Shown here: piece after piece, positions 1 to 9,221 of the stretch | Layout of the letters: the number at the start of each line of letters is the position of its first letter | Position numbering within the stretch: position 1 is the stretch's first letter | Origin: J027 sp965215855 | Lineage (GTDB): Bacteria; Chloroflexota; Anaerolineae; Aggregatilineales; J027 | NCBI GenBank assembly: GCA_965215855.1 | Contig: CBDCER010000002.1 | Span: 620,001 to 684,000 of the forward strand | Direction of reading: 5' to 3' | DNA: 64,000 bases | Made by a program: the position numbers and the translations under genes | Notes under the pieces: model-generated | The model's database searches: none | Told to the model about the DNA's origin: nothing | What the model saw: only the letters and a program-made list of their open reading frames with translations

Positions 1-65
1 GTTATGAAGTGTCACTGGTCGGGGTACATGGCGACAAAGCCATCATTCGTGTTGTTGAGGATTGA
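1..65 (+). CDS. C-terminal fragment of an unknown protein (5' end outside window)
   Basis: The frame beginning at base 3 is open from the window edge to a TGA at 63-65 and reads YEVSLVGVHGDKAIIRVVED, a plausible beta-strand-rich protein C-terminus. The stop overlaps the ATG of the next gene (TGATG), the usual sign of translational coupling, which supports this being a real coding end. Too little is present to assign a family. Confidence 0.5.
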   Translation, partial: YEVSLVGVHGDKAIIRVVED

Positions 66-565
66 TGCAATTCACGCCTGATCATCCCCGCTGGCCGCAC
101 TATGTTGCCCATCTCAAACAGGTCGGGATGGCCCAGTGGGTACTGGATGATGAGAATCGGCCTCTGGTGGGTGTCTACTTTCTGGGCATCACTGGAGCCG
201 ATTCAGTTATTGGACATATTTCGCTGAAAATGCAAAACATCATCATTCCGGCTACCGAATGGGGCGGCGGCCACGAAATACCTGTCACCGGTTCCGATAA
301 TTATCCTTTGCGCGAGATGTTTGTGCAAACATTCGCCGTCGAGGAAGCGTACCGCCGTCAGGGATATGGCCGTGCCTTACAACTCGAAGCCCTGAAATTG
401 ACCGAAAAGTTGGGCTGTTATCAGATGCGATCCTGGTCATCGCTTGATAAAAATGCCAACTATGCGCTGAAACTCGATTGGGGATTCGCAATACAGCCCG
501 CCATCTACGAAACAGACAGCAGGCTGCGGGTCAGCGGGGTTTATTTCGTGCGATCAATTGGGTAA
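65..565 (+). CDS. GNAT-family N-acetyltransferase
   Basis: A 166-residue protein that most likely transfers an acetyl group from acetyl-CoA to an amine; the substrate cannot be told. The acetyl-CoA-binding motif of the GNAT fold is visible at residues 97-104 (RRQGYGRA), after a beta strand (MFVQTFAVEEAY) and before the helix ALQLEALKLTEKLGC, and the end (GFAIQPAIYETD) resembles the usual last strand. The ATG at 65 is preferred over the TTG at 62 because it overlaps the stop of the upstream gene (TGATG), suggesting coupling. The 3' end overlaps the convergent kinase gene by 12 bp. Confidence 0.8.
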   Translation: MQFTPDHPRWPHYVAHLKQVGMAQWVLDDENRPLVGVYFLGITGADSVIGHISLKMQNIIIPATEWGGGHEIPVTGSDNYPLREMFVQTFAVEEAYRRQGYGRALQLEALKLTEKLGCYQMRSWSSLDKNANYALKLDWGFAIQPAIYETDSRLRVSGVYFVRSIG

Positions 566-2371
566 GAAGATTTCACAACGGCCAGCCATCATGTCACAGC
601 GGGCGATTTCCTCACCTGCCCATAGCACCCTGAATTGGGTCTGGTCTTCACGCGGTATCCAGAAAATTCTATCATCAGTCAGCGTTAGAGTAATCGAAGC
701 GTTATAGGCATCGCCGCATTGGGCTGGCCGTCTGGGTCTACCGGCTGCCGGAATCTCAACACGCACACACCAGTCACCAAATAAAAAAGTAGAGAATTGG
801 GTCCACACATCGCCTTCAAAACGATTGGCTGGCGTGTCGTCACTGTTCAACACCTCAAAAACAAACGACCCTACAGGAACTCTTCTCTCGCCAGGATTCC
901 GTATATAGAAACCAACTTCGTTGTAGATCAACTCAAGGCGTTGTCCGTCAGGGTACAGCACCGTCGGTTCAGGTGGGATTGTCGGTGTATCAGTGGCCGG
1001 TACGGGTGTATCGCTTGGTTCTGGGGTCGGCGACGCGGTATTGGTCGGCTGCGGTGTGTCTGTCGGTTCATCGGTTGGAACCAGCGTGGGCGTTGTTGTC
1101 GCAGTATTAGTCGCGGTCGCCGTCTCGGTAACAGCATCCGTTTGTGTGGCAATCGAAGTCGGTGTGGTCGTTGCTGATGGTGTGATCGTGGCCGTTTCAG
1201 TCTGTGTTGGTGTTTGCGTCCACAGCGTCGCAGTTGCAGTCTGATTGACCACCGCCTGCGTATCTTCCGCCGCTATAGCCGCTACTTCGGTCAATGTCTG
1301 CTGAAGCGCCTGCACCTCCTCGCCATTATCATCGCCTTCATCATCACCTGATGCAAGCATAAGCCCGATCAACACAGCCAACAAAGCAACTGCCAACAGC
1401 ATGACCCACGCGACTGGGCTTTTGTGAAACGGTTTACGTTGCACATAGGTCAAGCCAGCTGCTGATGTTACTGGAGACACTTTGGTGCGTTTAGGAAGTG
1501 TAAACGTGAAAAAGTTGGTCTCGGTTTCGTTTATACCACCAATTGCCTCGGCAAAAGCCTCTGCAAAGGCAGTAGCGTTGGGATAACGATCCTGGGGCTT
1601 CTTCGCCAGCGCCCGCCCAATAACCTCCGAAACGGCGGGTGGAATACCTGGGCGCACTTCATGAACAGGTGGCGGTGTTTCATTCAAATGTTGGTGCAAC
1701 AATCCATAGGCAGTATCCGCATTGAAAGGCCGTTGCCCAGCCACCATAATATAAATGACCACGCCCAGTGCATATTGATCGGTCTGTGGGGTGATGGTTT
1801 CGCTCAACCATTGTTCGGGGGCCATATAAATCGGCGTTCCCAGCGAACCGCCGCCAGTTTGCGTCAGACTCGTGGTTTCGCTCAAGAGTTTGGCGATGCC
1901 AAAATCCAGGAGGAACGGAATACCATGCCGGTCGAACATAATATTGGATGGCTTGATGTCGCGGTGGATGATGCCGGCTTCATGAGCATAATCCAAAGCA
2001 CCCGCAATTTGCTGGAGCAGACGCGCTGTCTCCTTCATCGACGGCAAAGCCCCATCACCTTGATGACGCTCTTCCAGCCGATCTTCTAGCGTACCGCCAT
2101 CCAGCATACGCATCACCACATAGCTGACACCTTGCTGTGTGCCGAAATCGTGAATGGGCACGATATTGGGATGTTCTAGCGCCGCAATTGTTTGTGCTTC
2201 ACGATTGAAGCGAGCGATGAATTGCGAGTCATGCGCCAGTTCACCCGATAGCACTTTGACGGCAACTTCGCGTTTCAGGTTAACCTGGAAACCACGATAG
2301 ACTGCACCCATCCCGCCTTCGCCGAGATAATCACGCAGTTCATATTGTCCGAAGATTTGACCAACCAACAT
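554..2371 (-). CDS. Membrane Ser/Thr protein kinase with extracytoplasmic C-terminal domain
   Basis: A 605-residue PknB-type kinase. The cytoplasmic kinase domain (about 10-275) has the glycine loop GEGGMGAVYRG (17-27), the ATP-binding Lys39 in VAVKVL, the catalytic loop HRDIKPSN (136-143), DFG (156-158) and APEQ (184-187), so it should be active. One membrane segment lies at about 319-340. Outside the cell come an acidic stretch, a Thr/Pro/Ala-rich linker (about 380-475) and a beta-rich C-terminal domain with several Cys that I do not recognise and that may sense a ligand. The domain order is known for PknB-type receptor kinases, but the usual PASTA repeats are absent. Start ATG at 2371 has an AAGG-like ribosome site a few bases upstream. 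Confidence 0.93.
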   Translation of the reverse strand: MLVGQIFGQYELRDYLGEGGMGAVYRGFQVNLKREVAVKVLSGELAHDSQFIARFNREAQTIAALEHPNIVPIHDFGTQQGVSYVVMRMLDGGTLEDRLEERHQGDGALPSMKETARLLQQIAGALDYAHEAGIIHRDIKPSNIMFDRHGIPFLLDFGIAKLLSETTSLTQTGGGSLGTPIYMAPEQWLSETITPQTDQYALGVVIYIMVAGQRPFNADTAYGLLHQHLNETPPPVHEVRPGIPPAVSEVIGRALAKKPQDRYPNATAFAEAFAEAIGGINETETNFFTFTLPKRTKVSPVTSAAGLTYVQRKPFHKSPVAWVMLLAVALLAVLIGLMLASGDDEGDDNGEEVQALQQTLTEVAAIAAEDTQAVVNQTATATLWTQTPTQTETATITPSATTTPTSIATQTDAVTETATATNTATTTPTLVPTDEPTDTPQPTNTASPTPEPSDTPVPATDTPTIPPEPTVLYPDGQRLELIYNEVGFYIRNPGERRVPVGSFVFEVLNSDDTPANRFEGDVWTQFSTFLFGDWCVRVEIPAAGRPRRPAQCGDAYNASITLTLTDDRIFWIPREDQTQFRVLWAGEEIARCDMMAGRCEIFLPN

Positions 2372-2430
2372 AAAGAATACCTTCCCTGCCTGCCGGATCT
2401 ACAACGTAGACCATTATGACCGAAATGTTT

Positions 2431-3339
2431 CTATTCGACAACGCTGATGAGCATACCCTGGCGATCTACACCTAAAATCCATGTATCAGTTTCTATATTA
2501 TGCTCGGCAAAAACCTGCGCGATTTCGCTGGCAATCGCCTCATGATAATTCTCAGCAACAATCAACAAAGCTGGCCCCTTGCCAGATAAAACAACGCCGA
2601 CCGCCGCTTCCTCCAGAGTCGCTTCTTGAATGGCCTCAAATGAGGGGATATGCCCGATGTAGTTCGGTTGATGCAGTCGATCCCCCAGGCTTTGTGCCAA
2701 CAAATCGAAATTACCGGTCCGCAACGCCTCCACCAATAAGGCTGTCTGCCCTATGTTATAAATGGCATCGTCCAATGACACCAGCTCCGGCAACACAGAC
2801 TGGTCGCTCTGGTAATCGGGTAGACGCGGGACCACCACAACCACCCGCAACGGCACAATATCTAAACAAGTATAGATCAGTGGTTCACTATCGTGCTGGC
2901 TACATACACTCAACCCGCCCAACATCGCGGCTACAACCCCTGGATAAGCCACACCACAGGCATGGGCCATACCAATGACTTCCTGACGTGTCAAGTTGCC
3001 ATCAATCAAATTGTTGGCTGCTACAATACCACCTACAACCAAAGCTGTTTCCGCCCCAAGTCCGACCTTCCAGGGAATATCGGTGTTAATCGTGATTTGC
3101 AAACCAGCCGGCGCACGCTCGAAATGTTGGAAAACACGCATGGCCGCTCGTAGCACCTGATTATCATAACCAGTAGAGAGCAACTCGGCGTCTTCTCCCT
3201 CTACAGTGATCACCAGTTGGTCATCGCGCCGCACGGTCATTTGCACTGTCATATGCAAAGATAACGCCAAACTTAGCACACGTAAGCCGGGACCAAAATC
3301 CGAACTGGTGGCGGGTACGGTTACACTGACACTATACAC
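2431..3339 (-). CDS. GHMP kinase superfamily protein, homoserine-kinase (ThrB)-like but with altered motifs
   Basis: A 302-residue protein with the overall layout of homoserine kinase, which phosphorylates homoserine with ATP in threonine synthesis. The N-terminus VPATSSDFGPGLRVLSLAL matches the ThrB start motif (normally NLGPGFD), the C-terminal glycine loop is present (LSGKGPALL), and the stretch LRTGNFDLLAQSLGDRLHQP is ThrB-like. However the ATP-binding GLGSSAA-type motif is GLGAETALVVGG and the HPDNV segment is replaced by YPGVVAAML. It could be a diverged ThrB, a kinase for another small substrate, or an inactive relative. GTG start at 3339, with AGGA nine bases upstream. Confidence 0.75.
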   Translation of the reverse strand: MYSVSVTVPATSSDFGPGLRVLSLALSLHMTVQMTVRRDDQLVITVEGEDAELLSTGYDNQVLRAAMRVFQHFERAPAGLQITINTDIPWKVGLGAETALVVGGIVAANNLIDGNLTRQEVIGMAHACGVAYPGVVAAMLGGLSVCSQHDSEPLIYTCLDIVPLRVVVVVPRLPDYQSDQSVLPELVSLDDAIYNIGQTALLVEALRTGNFDLLAQSLGDRLHQPNYIGHIPSFEAIQEATLEEAAVGVVLSGKGPALLIVAENYHEAIASEIAQVFAEHNIETDTWILGVDRQGMLISVVE

Positions 3340-3478
3340 AAACCATTATCCTGAAAAAATGTTAAGCGCTTTGAGGCATATTGTCGCGTTGATGTGACGG
3401 AATCGCAAGTCTTGTCGGATTGAAGCCTGTCAGCTAACATACAGCTTCGTTGGACTACCCTGTCGAGGAGACTTGAAT

Positions 3479-4171
3479 TTGACTGAAACTTGGCGTGTTG
3501 AATTGCATAGCCACACTCACCACAGCCGCGATTGCTTGACAACTTTCAAGCAGGTTGTCAAACGCTGTCGCCAGTTGGGGATTGACCGCATTGCCATCAC
3601 CGACCATAACACTGCTGACGGAGGCCTGGCTTTTGCCAAATTGGAACCCGACCTCATCATCCCCGGCGAAGAAATCATGACCACAGAAGGCGAAATCCTG
3701 GCGTTTTTTGTACAGGAAACCATTCCGCCCCAATTATCGCCCGACGAAACTATCCAACGCCTGCGCGACCAGAGAGCATTTATCAGTGTCTCGCACCCCT
3801 TTGATCGCCTGCGCCGGGGAGCTTGGACCCGCGAGCAACTGGATCGTATTATTGACAAAGTAGACGCCATCGAAGTTTTCAATTCTCGTTGTATCTGGAA
3901 CAGCGACAACGAGCAAGCCGTCGCCTATGCAATCGAACATGAGGTGTTAGGAACAGTTGGCTCCGATGCCCATGCGCCGATTGAGTTGGGCAAGGCCACG
4001 TTGCTCATGTCGCCCTTTGAGGGGCCAGGAGACTTTGCCGAATCGCTCAGAACCGCTCAACAGGATGTGAAGCTGAGTTCCCATTGGGTTCATGGCTTGA
4101 GTACCGTTGCCAAATGGCAGCGCAAGTACCTACGGCGTCCCTATCCATTACCCAAAGGAAATGAATTGTAG
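3479..4171 (+). CDS. PHP-domain metal-dependent phosphoesterase
   Basis: A 230-residue PHP-fold hydrolase of the TrpH/YciV-like type. Metal-ligand motifs appear in order: ELHSHTHHS (His10, His12), ITDHN (about 40), IPGEEI (about 60), SHPFDR (about 100) and GSDAH (about 160). Such proteins hydrolyse phosphoesters, for example 3',5'-nucleoside bisphosphates or nucleotide 5' ends; the substrate here is not shown. TTG at 3479 is chosen because GAGGAG (3465-3470) lies 8 bases upstream; the TTG at 3473 would be only two bases from it. The stop TAG is directly followed by the ATG of the next gene, so the two are probably co-transcribed. Confidence 0.85.
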   Translation: MTETWRVELHSHTHHSRDCLTTFKQVVKRCRQLGIDRIAITDHNTADGGLAFAKLEPDLIIPGEEIMTTEGEILAFFVQETIPPQLSPDETIQRLRDQRAFISVSHPFDRLRRGAWTREQLDRIIDKVDAIEVFNSRCIWNSDNEQAVAYAIEHEVLGTVGSDAHAPIELGKATLLMSPFEGPGDFAESLRTAQQDVKLSSHWVHGLSTVAKWQRKYLRRPYPLPKGNEL

Positions 4172-5764
4172 ATGACTCGTCGTTCAGCCCTAGTGTTGTT
4201 GGGTGTCACGCTCGTCCTACTGATTCATTTCTTCATCCGGGCACACAATCCGACCCAACAAGTGTTTTTCTGGGATGAGAACCGCCACATCGTTCGTGCC
4301 GCTGCTATTGTAGAGGATGGCGTACACCCCGCCGCCAATAGCCTCGGCAAATTTCTACTTTATGTATGGCTGGCTCCATTCCATTCAGACCGTTCGATGG
4401 CATTACATATGTCGCGGACGGCAGTGGCACTATTTTCGCTGTTAGGAAGTGCCGGGCTGTTCACTTTAACGCGCCGCCTGTTTAATCTTCAGGCCGCATT
4501 TTTCACCATTATTTTCTACGCGTTTGCGCCGTTAGCATTCTTCTATGAACGCATGGTGCTAGCCGATGGCGTGGCTGCTGCTTTTGGTGTGCTGACTGCG
4601 TGGCAAAGCCTTCGTCTGGCAGTCAAACCATCCTACCAGCGTGGTATTTGGGCCGGTAGCATGGCATCGCTGGCCGTTATGTCAAAGTTGACCATGACAT
4701 TCAGTACAGTGGCATTGCCCGTTCTGGCCGTGTTATTCCTCGGCAAGCATCCTATCTCTCTCGAATCTCCAGCAAAAAACCGCCTGCACGCATTTTGGGT
4801 CTGGTGTTTCGCTCGAATCCGTCATTACTGGTGGTATCTAGTTGCGGCGGGCACTGCGTTCATCGTTATGTGGTTGCCCACACTCATCCCGGCTGCCATC
4901 TCCGGCCTCCGAGGCCGATATTATGTTCTCGTCGATCAAAGTTTGATTGAGGCGGGCAGCGATCCGGATCGCTTTCAGAAAGCAATTACTCAGGCGGGAA
5001 TCATGCTTTCGTGGCCGGTTGTGTTAATTATTGTTGGTATCACTTTGTTTGGGCTTTGGAAATATCCGCGCCGCACCGGATATGGCTGGACATGGCTGCT
5101 GTTAATCTGGATTCCTGCGCTCATCATGCTCGGGCGAGTCCACACGCGCTATCTAATGCCAGGAACCTATCCGCTCGCCTTGTTGTTTGGTGGTGGGATG
5201 GCGATGATCAGTACATGGTCAGGACGCAATACTATCGCACGGAAACATGTTCCGAAACTGCTCGCTGCTGGTATTCTCATCGCCTGGATTGTCCTGTTCG
5301 CCTGGCCTTTTGCCGATAAAACAGCAAATGATGTAACCGCACTGGATATGCCACAGCTAGACCAGCATGATTATTTTCAAGCTCCCTGGAATGGCTATGG
5401 ACTGAAAGCAGCATTGGAGTATTTGGACGAATACGGCCAGCCTGGTACTGATAACGATGTTCATGTCATCGGCATTGGGTGGATGTGCGAATACATGGAT
5501 TTATATAAGTTTCAGCATATTGATTTGGCGTGCCTAGATCTTGAGTATGATCCAACATCCGACCAACCACAATATGAGGCTGTCCTTCAACACGCCACAC
5601 AACAACAACCATTGTACTTGATGCTGGAACAACACCTCGAAACCCGCGATATTCCCGACATCCCCTACCCCCATCCTGATCTGACATGGGAGCAACAGGC
5701 GGCCTTCCAGCGCCCCCTCGATGGATTATGGGTGACGGTCTGGCAAATAACTACAGTGAGGTAG
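4172..5764 (+). CDS. Polytopic membrane glycosyltransferase (GT-C fold, GT39/ArnT-like)
   Basis: A 530-residue protein with about ten hydrophobic segments. The first extracytoplasmic loop begins with an acidic stretch (FFWDENRHIVRAAAIVEDG), the DE-type catalytic loop of GT-C enzymes that use polyprenyl-phosphate sugars. GT39/PMT and ArnT relatives add sugars to proteins or lipids on the outer face of the membrane; the acceptor is unknown. The C-terminal third is a soluble domain rich in His, Asp and aromatic residues. It starts directly after the stop of the PHP gene and is followed 9 bp later by a second membrane glycosyltransferase, indicating a three-gene operon. Confidence 0.75.
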   Translation: MTRRSALVLLGVTLVLLIHFFIRAHNPTQQVFFWDENRHIVRAAAIVEDGVHPAANSLGKFLLYVWLAPFHSDRSMALHMSRTAVALFSLLGSAGLFTLTRRLFNLQAAFFTIIFYAFAPLAFFYERMVLADGVAAAFGVLTAWQSLRLAVKPSYQRGIWAGSMASLAVMSKLTMTFSTVALPVLAVLFLGKHPISLESPAKNRLHAFWVWCFARIRHYWWYLVAAGTAFIVMWLPTLIPAAISGLRGRYYVLVDQSLIEAGSDPDRFQKAITQAGIMLSWPVVLIIVGITLFGLWKYPRRTGYGWTWLLLIWIPALIMLGRVHTRYLMPGTYPLALLFGGGMAMISTWSGRNTIARKHVPKLLAAGILIAWIVLFAWPFADKTANDVTALDMPQLDQHDYFQAPWNGYGLKAALEYLDEYGQPGTDNDVHVIGIGWMCEYMDLYKFQHIDLACLDLEYDPTSDQPQYEAVLQHATQQQPLYLMLEQHLETRDIPDIPYPHPDLTWEQQAAFQRPLDGLWVTVWQITTVR

Positions 5765-5773
5765 CGTGCAGTT

Positions 5774-6790
5774 GTGTCAATCCCATTTCAACTTGATCCG
5801 AAGACCATCGAAGACCGGTTACGGGCACGATTGTCGAGAGGCGAATTTACGGCGCTGATTCTATTGATATTTGTGCAATGGGGCTTTGTTTATTTGCTGG
5901 CAACCTACGGTGGCGGATCAGCCGGTTATGATTGGCAGGTTTTCGAGAAAACCACACACGGCAACTATCAGGGTTTTTATTATCCTCATTGGGTCTTGCC
6001 CATCTTCGAACTATTGGTATTGTTGCCTGCCGAATGGGATTTTTTAGTGTGGGGTACGCTCAACGTGTTGATGTATTGGATTGCCATCCGCATCTTTGGC
6101 GGACGCCCTGTCATTGCCCTACTCAGCTATCAGGCATTCTACAGCGCCGATTACGGACAGATCTATGGCCTAACCACTCTCGGCTTGGGGTTGCTATGGT
6201 GGGGTATGGCGCGGGGACGCTGGAATATGGCTGGTTTCGGTGGTCTTTTGGCAAGCACCAAATTTCAAATCGGTGGCACATTAGGGTTGGCAATCTGGTT
6301 ACTCGCTCCGGTAACTTGGTCTCAACGTCTGCGAGTGTTGATTTTGCCAACAATGATCGCCGTGCTATCCATCATCATTGATCCCGACTGGCCCGGTGGC
6401 CTGCTAGATCGCCTACAAAACGCCCCTCCCGATACACTCGGTAATATTTCCCTTTGGGGATGGATCGGGCCGCTGGCTGCGTTGCTATGGTTGCCAGTAA
6501 TATTCCTCGATTTACCGATGGGGCGGCGCGTGGTTGCGGTCGCCGCTGCGGCTGGTCTGGCGATGCCTTATTTCCAACAAAGCGATCTGGTCCATCTCTA
6601 TATGCTACCAGTTGGCTGGGTTCCATTACTCGGTAATCTGGGATATTTGCTCCTTGTCTTGCAGTGGGAGGCACTACGCCTGTTGACCATCGTTGCAGCA
6701 GTGGTTTATGTGTGGAGTTTCTGGCCGCATCTGCAAAGTATCTGGCGGCACACGACATCACGCGAACGGCAGAGTGAAGTAGAAAGTTGA
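5774..6790 (+). CDS. Polytopic membrane protein, GT87 (DUF2029)-like glycosyltransferase
   Basis: A 338-residue protein with eight or more hydrophobic segments. The first long loop (GGSAGYDWQVFEKTTHG, then YYPHWVLPIFELL) resembles GT87 mannosyltransferase-like proteins, where an Asp and aromatic residues in the first outer loop are important. The GTG start at 5774 is 9 bp after the preceding gene, so it is probably made with the GT39-like enzyme and may act on the same polyprenyl-linked glycan. The last 33 bases overlap the 3' end of the convergent histidine kinase gene. The family call rests on the overall layout and is only moderate. Confidence 0.65.
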   Translation: MSIPFQLDPKTIEDRLRARLSRGEFTALILLIFVQWGFVYLLATYGGGSAGYDWQVFEKTTHGNYQGFYYPHWVLPIFELLVLLPAEWDFLVWGTLNVLMYWIAIRIFGGRPVIALLSYQAFYSADYGQIYGLTTLGLGLLWWGMARGRWNMAGFGGLLASTKFQIGGTLGLAIWLLAPVTWSQRLRVLILPTMIAVLSIIIDPDWPGGLLDRLQNAPPDTLGNISLWGWIGPLAALLWLPVIFLDLPMGRRVVAVAAAAGLAMPYFQQSDLVHLYMLPVGWVPLLGNLGYLLLVLQWEALRLLTIVAAVVYVWSFWPHLQSIWRHTTSRERQSEVES

Positions 6791-9172
6791 CCCCTCACCC
6801 TTGACACTATCCACCCAGATTTTTCCGCCATGAGCATCGACCAGTTTCTTGACGATGTATAGCCCTAACCCCGTTCCTTCGATGCCCTCGGTGCGCTGAT
6901 CTCGCACTCGGCTAAACTTGTCAAACAGTGTCGGTAACGCCTCATCAGGGATACCCAGGCCCGTATCTCGGACAGCAACGCGCGCCCCCTCTCCATTGTG
7001 TTTCACCGAGAGCAACAGTTGTCCGGCGGGGGGAGTATATTTGATAGCATTATCAATCAAGTTGTTAAGAATCTGGCGAATCCGCGAGCCGTCGGCCAGC
7101 ACATGCGGTATATCTGGCGCAACATCTAATGCAACTTGCATCTGTTTTTCCTCAATGAGCAAGCAGTATTTTTCAATAATCTCCTGCAAGACTTCTTTCA
7201 AATAAATTGGACGGCGCTCCAGATCAATGCCCGATTCCAACCGCGCAACACTCAACAGGTCTTCGATCAATTGTGTCATATCGCCAATAGAACGTTTAGC
7301 ACGGCCCAAGTATTCCTGACCGCTTTTGCTCAGATCTTCCAGCAGGTCAATCAATTCGAGATAACCCCGGATGGCGCTTAATGGTGTCTTCAGGTCATGG
7401 GAAACCGTCGCAACCAGCTCATTTTTCAGGTTATCCAGTTCCTTAAAAGGCGTCACATCATGCAAAACCAACAGATAGCCTACATCTTGCACAGAAACCA
7501 TATTCACGGAAAAGGTCGTTTCGCGATATTCGATTTCGCCAGCGGCATGACCATCCATCGTCTTGCCTTGATCAAAAATATTCGGCAGCGGAGTATCCGC
7601 AAATACCACCGCCAACTCCTGGGCAGCCCAATCATTCTCCAAACCAAAATGTGTCATCGTAGCCGTGTTAACCAGAATCAATTGTCCACCTAAATCGGTA
7701 ACGATAATGGCATCAGCAGTAGTGGCTATAATCGCGCCGAGTTTTTGGTGTTCTTGCTCGGTTTCACGCAGAAGTATGGCATTCATCAAAGCAGCCGAGG
7801 CTCGATCACATAAACGCGCCACACGCACCTGTTCCTCTGTCGAGAAACCATCTAGTTCATTTTTCTCCAGCGTCAAAACTGCTAAAACACGCTCACGACT
7901 CACAACCGGCACAACCAACTGCGAACATGTGCTTTCTGAAAACGCAATGTATTCAGCATCTTCACGAATATCAGGAACATAGAATGAATTGCGGGTACGA
8001 GCCGCACGCCCTGTCACGCCCTGCTGCCACGATAATCTTTGCTCTTTATCCAGCCGAGCCGTGAGCATCTCCGGCGGATAGCCATAGCTTCTTGCCATTT
8101 GCAGCATATCTGCCGACGGATCAACCAGCATGATACACCCAGCATCAGCATAGGTCAGACGAATCGCCCAATCAAACCACAAGCTAAGTACGCGGTCTAA
8201 GCTCAGGGCTGCATTTAATTCACGATCAATCTGGTGTAGGTTCTGTAGCATTTCGACCTGGTCGTCGGTGCGCTGGATAACATCTTGCAGCGCATATTCT
8301 TGCTCGCCTGCATATTGCCGCAGACGCAATACTAGCTTCCAGACAAGGCCAGCTATGGCGGGTACAACGACAAGTATTTGAAAAAGTGACAGTATCCCGG
8401 TAAATAAAAGAAAAAACGCCAGAAACAAACTCAGCGCAAGCCCACTCCACAACCCCCAATTACCCCGGCGAGTAGTATCTTCTTGCCAAGCCACACTCCA
8501 CTCATGGCGTAAATCAGAATGTTCATCACCGGTAAAAATCGTCGCTTTCCGGCCCAGTAGTTCCGGAGTCTGCCGAATAGCTGCGGCGATGAGTTGTACT
8601 GTATCATGTACAACCATATCTTGGTGATCGGATGCAAGAGCTGATACAGCAGTTTCAGCTCGCCATTCGACAACAATACGACGAGTACCGATCTTCGTAA
8701 AGGTAACTGGTGAGATTGTGATAGTTTGTATGTGCTGGAACAATCGGTGATAGGCACTCGATAACGGACGTAGTCGCTTAATCAACAGACGAACGCTATG
8801 CTGCACAGCCTGGCGGCCATAAGCATTCCAATACTCCGATGGCACGCGGCAGAGCTGACTGGCATAATGGTGTGCCAACCACAGAAGCGTATGTGATGTC
8901 TGAAAATCAGATCGGTTGAGTGTATCCAGTGTTAGCGGCTCGTCACCACCCGACTCGCTCAATAAACGCAACCATTCATCCGATACAGCCTGGCACACTT
9001 GAGCCAGTTGAGAAGCTGAGATAGTCGGAAATTGCCGCTGCACACTCACCTCGATAGCTTCTTCCAAAGCTCGATGAACTATCAGTAATATATGGCCGGG
9101 TATCACCGGTTGCGTCAATTGAGTTTTTGTTACCTTATAAACGCGAAGTTGCGGTGGACTCCAATACTTCAT
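6758..9172 (-). CDS. Membrane sensor histidine kinase with GAF and PAS domains
   Basis: An 804-residue two-component sensor. The first about 235 residues form a soluble domain I do not recognise. Two adjacent membrane helices follow (about 241-262 and 264-283), then a GAF domain (about 305-460), a PAS domain (about 475-570, with TADAIIVTDLGGQLILVN), a HisKA dimerisation domain with phosphorylated His in ATVSHDLKTPLSAIRG, and an ATPase domain with N box (LNNLIDNAIKYTP), G1 (DTGLGIP) and G2 (GTGLGLYIVK). All catalytic motifs are intact. No response regulator is adjacent, so it is an orphan. Its start faces the methyltransferase gene across about 50 bp. The 3' end overlaps the convergent gene by 33 bp. 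Confidence 0.93.
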   Translation of the reverse strand: MKYWSPPQLRVYKVTKTQLTQPVIPGHILLIVHRALEEAIEVSVQRQFPTISASQLAQVCQAVSDEWLRLLSESGGDEPLTLDTLNRSDFQTSHTLLWLAHHYASQLCRVPSEYWNAYGRQAVQHSVRLLIKRLRPLSSAYHRLFQHIQTITISPVTFTKIGTRRIVVEWRAETAVSALASDHQDMVVHDTVQLIAAAIRQTPELLGRKATIFTGDEHSDLRHEWSVAWQEDTTRRGNWGLWSGLALSLFLAFFLLFTGILSLFQILVVVPAIAGLVWKLVLRLRQYAGEQEYALQDVIQRTDDQVEMLQNLHQIDRELNAALSLDRVLSLWFDWAIRLTYADAGCIMLVDPSADMLQMARSYGYPPEMLTARLDKEQRLSWQQGVTGRAARTRNSFYVPDIREDAEYIAFSESTCSQLVVPVVSRERVLAVLTLEKNELDGFSTEEQVRVARLCDRASAALMNAILLRETEQEHQKLGAIIATTADAIIVTDLGGQLILVNTATMTHFGLENDWAAQELAVVFADTPLPNIFDQGKTMDGHAAGEIEYRETTFSVNMVSVQDVGYLLVLHDVTPFKELDNLKNELVATVSHDLKTPLSAIRGYLELIDLLEDLSKSGQEYLGRAKRSIGDMTQLIEDLLSVARLESGIDLERRPIYLKEVLQEIIEKYCLLIEEKQMQVALDVAPDIPHVLADGSRIRQILNNLIDNAIKYTPPAGQLLLSVKHNGEGARVAVRDTGLGIPDEALPTLFDKFSRVRDQRTEGIEGTGLGLYIVKKLVDAHGGKIWVDSVKGEGSTFYFTLPFA

Positions 9173-9221
9173 GGCTGCTATCCTTATCCCACTGGATATT
9201 GTAGCCTGTTATCGAGAGTAA

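Noticed and set aside
993..1244. Val/Ser-rich open frame opposite the kinase linker
   Set aside because: It is the antisense of the Thr/Pro-rich low-complexity linker; no ribosome site or family resemblance.
3479..6790. PHP plus glycosyltransferase genes as a capsule locus
   Set aside because: Only three genes, with no export, polymerase or chain-length genes; an operon is supported, a capsule locus is not.
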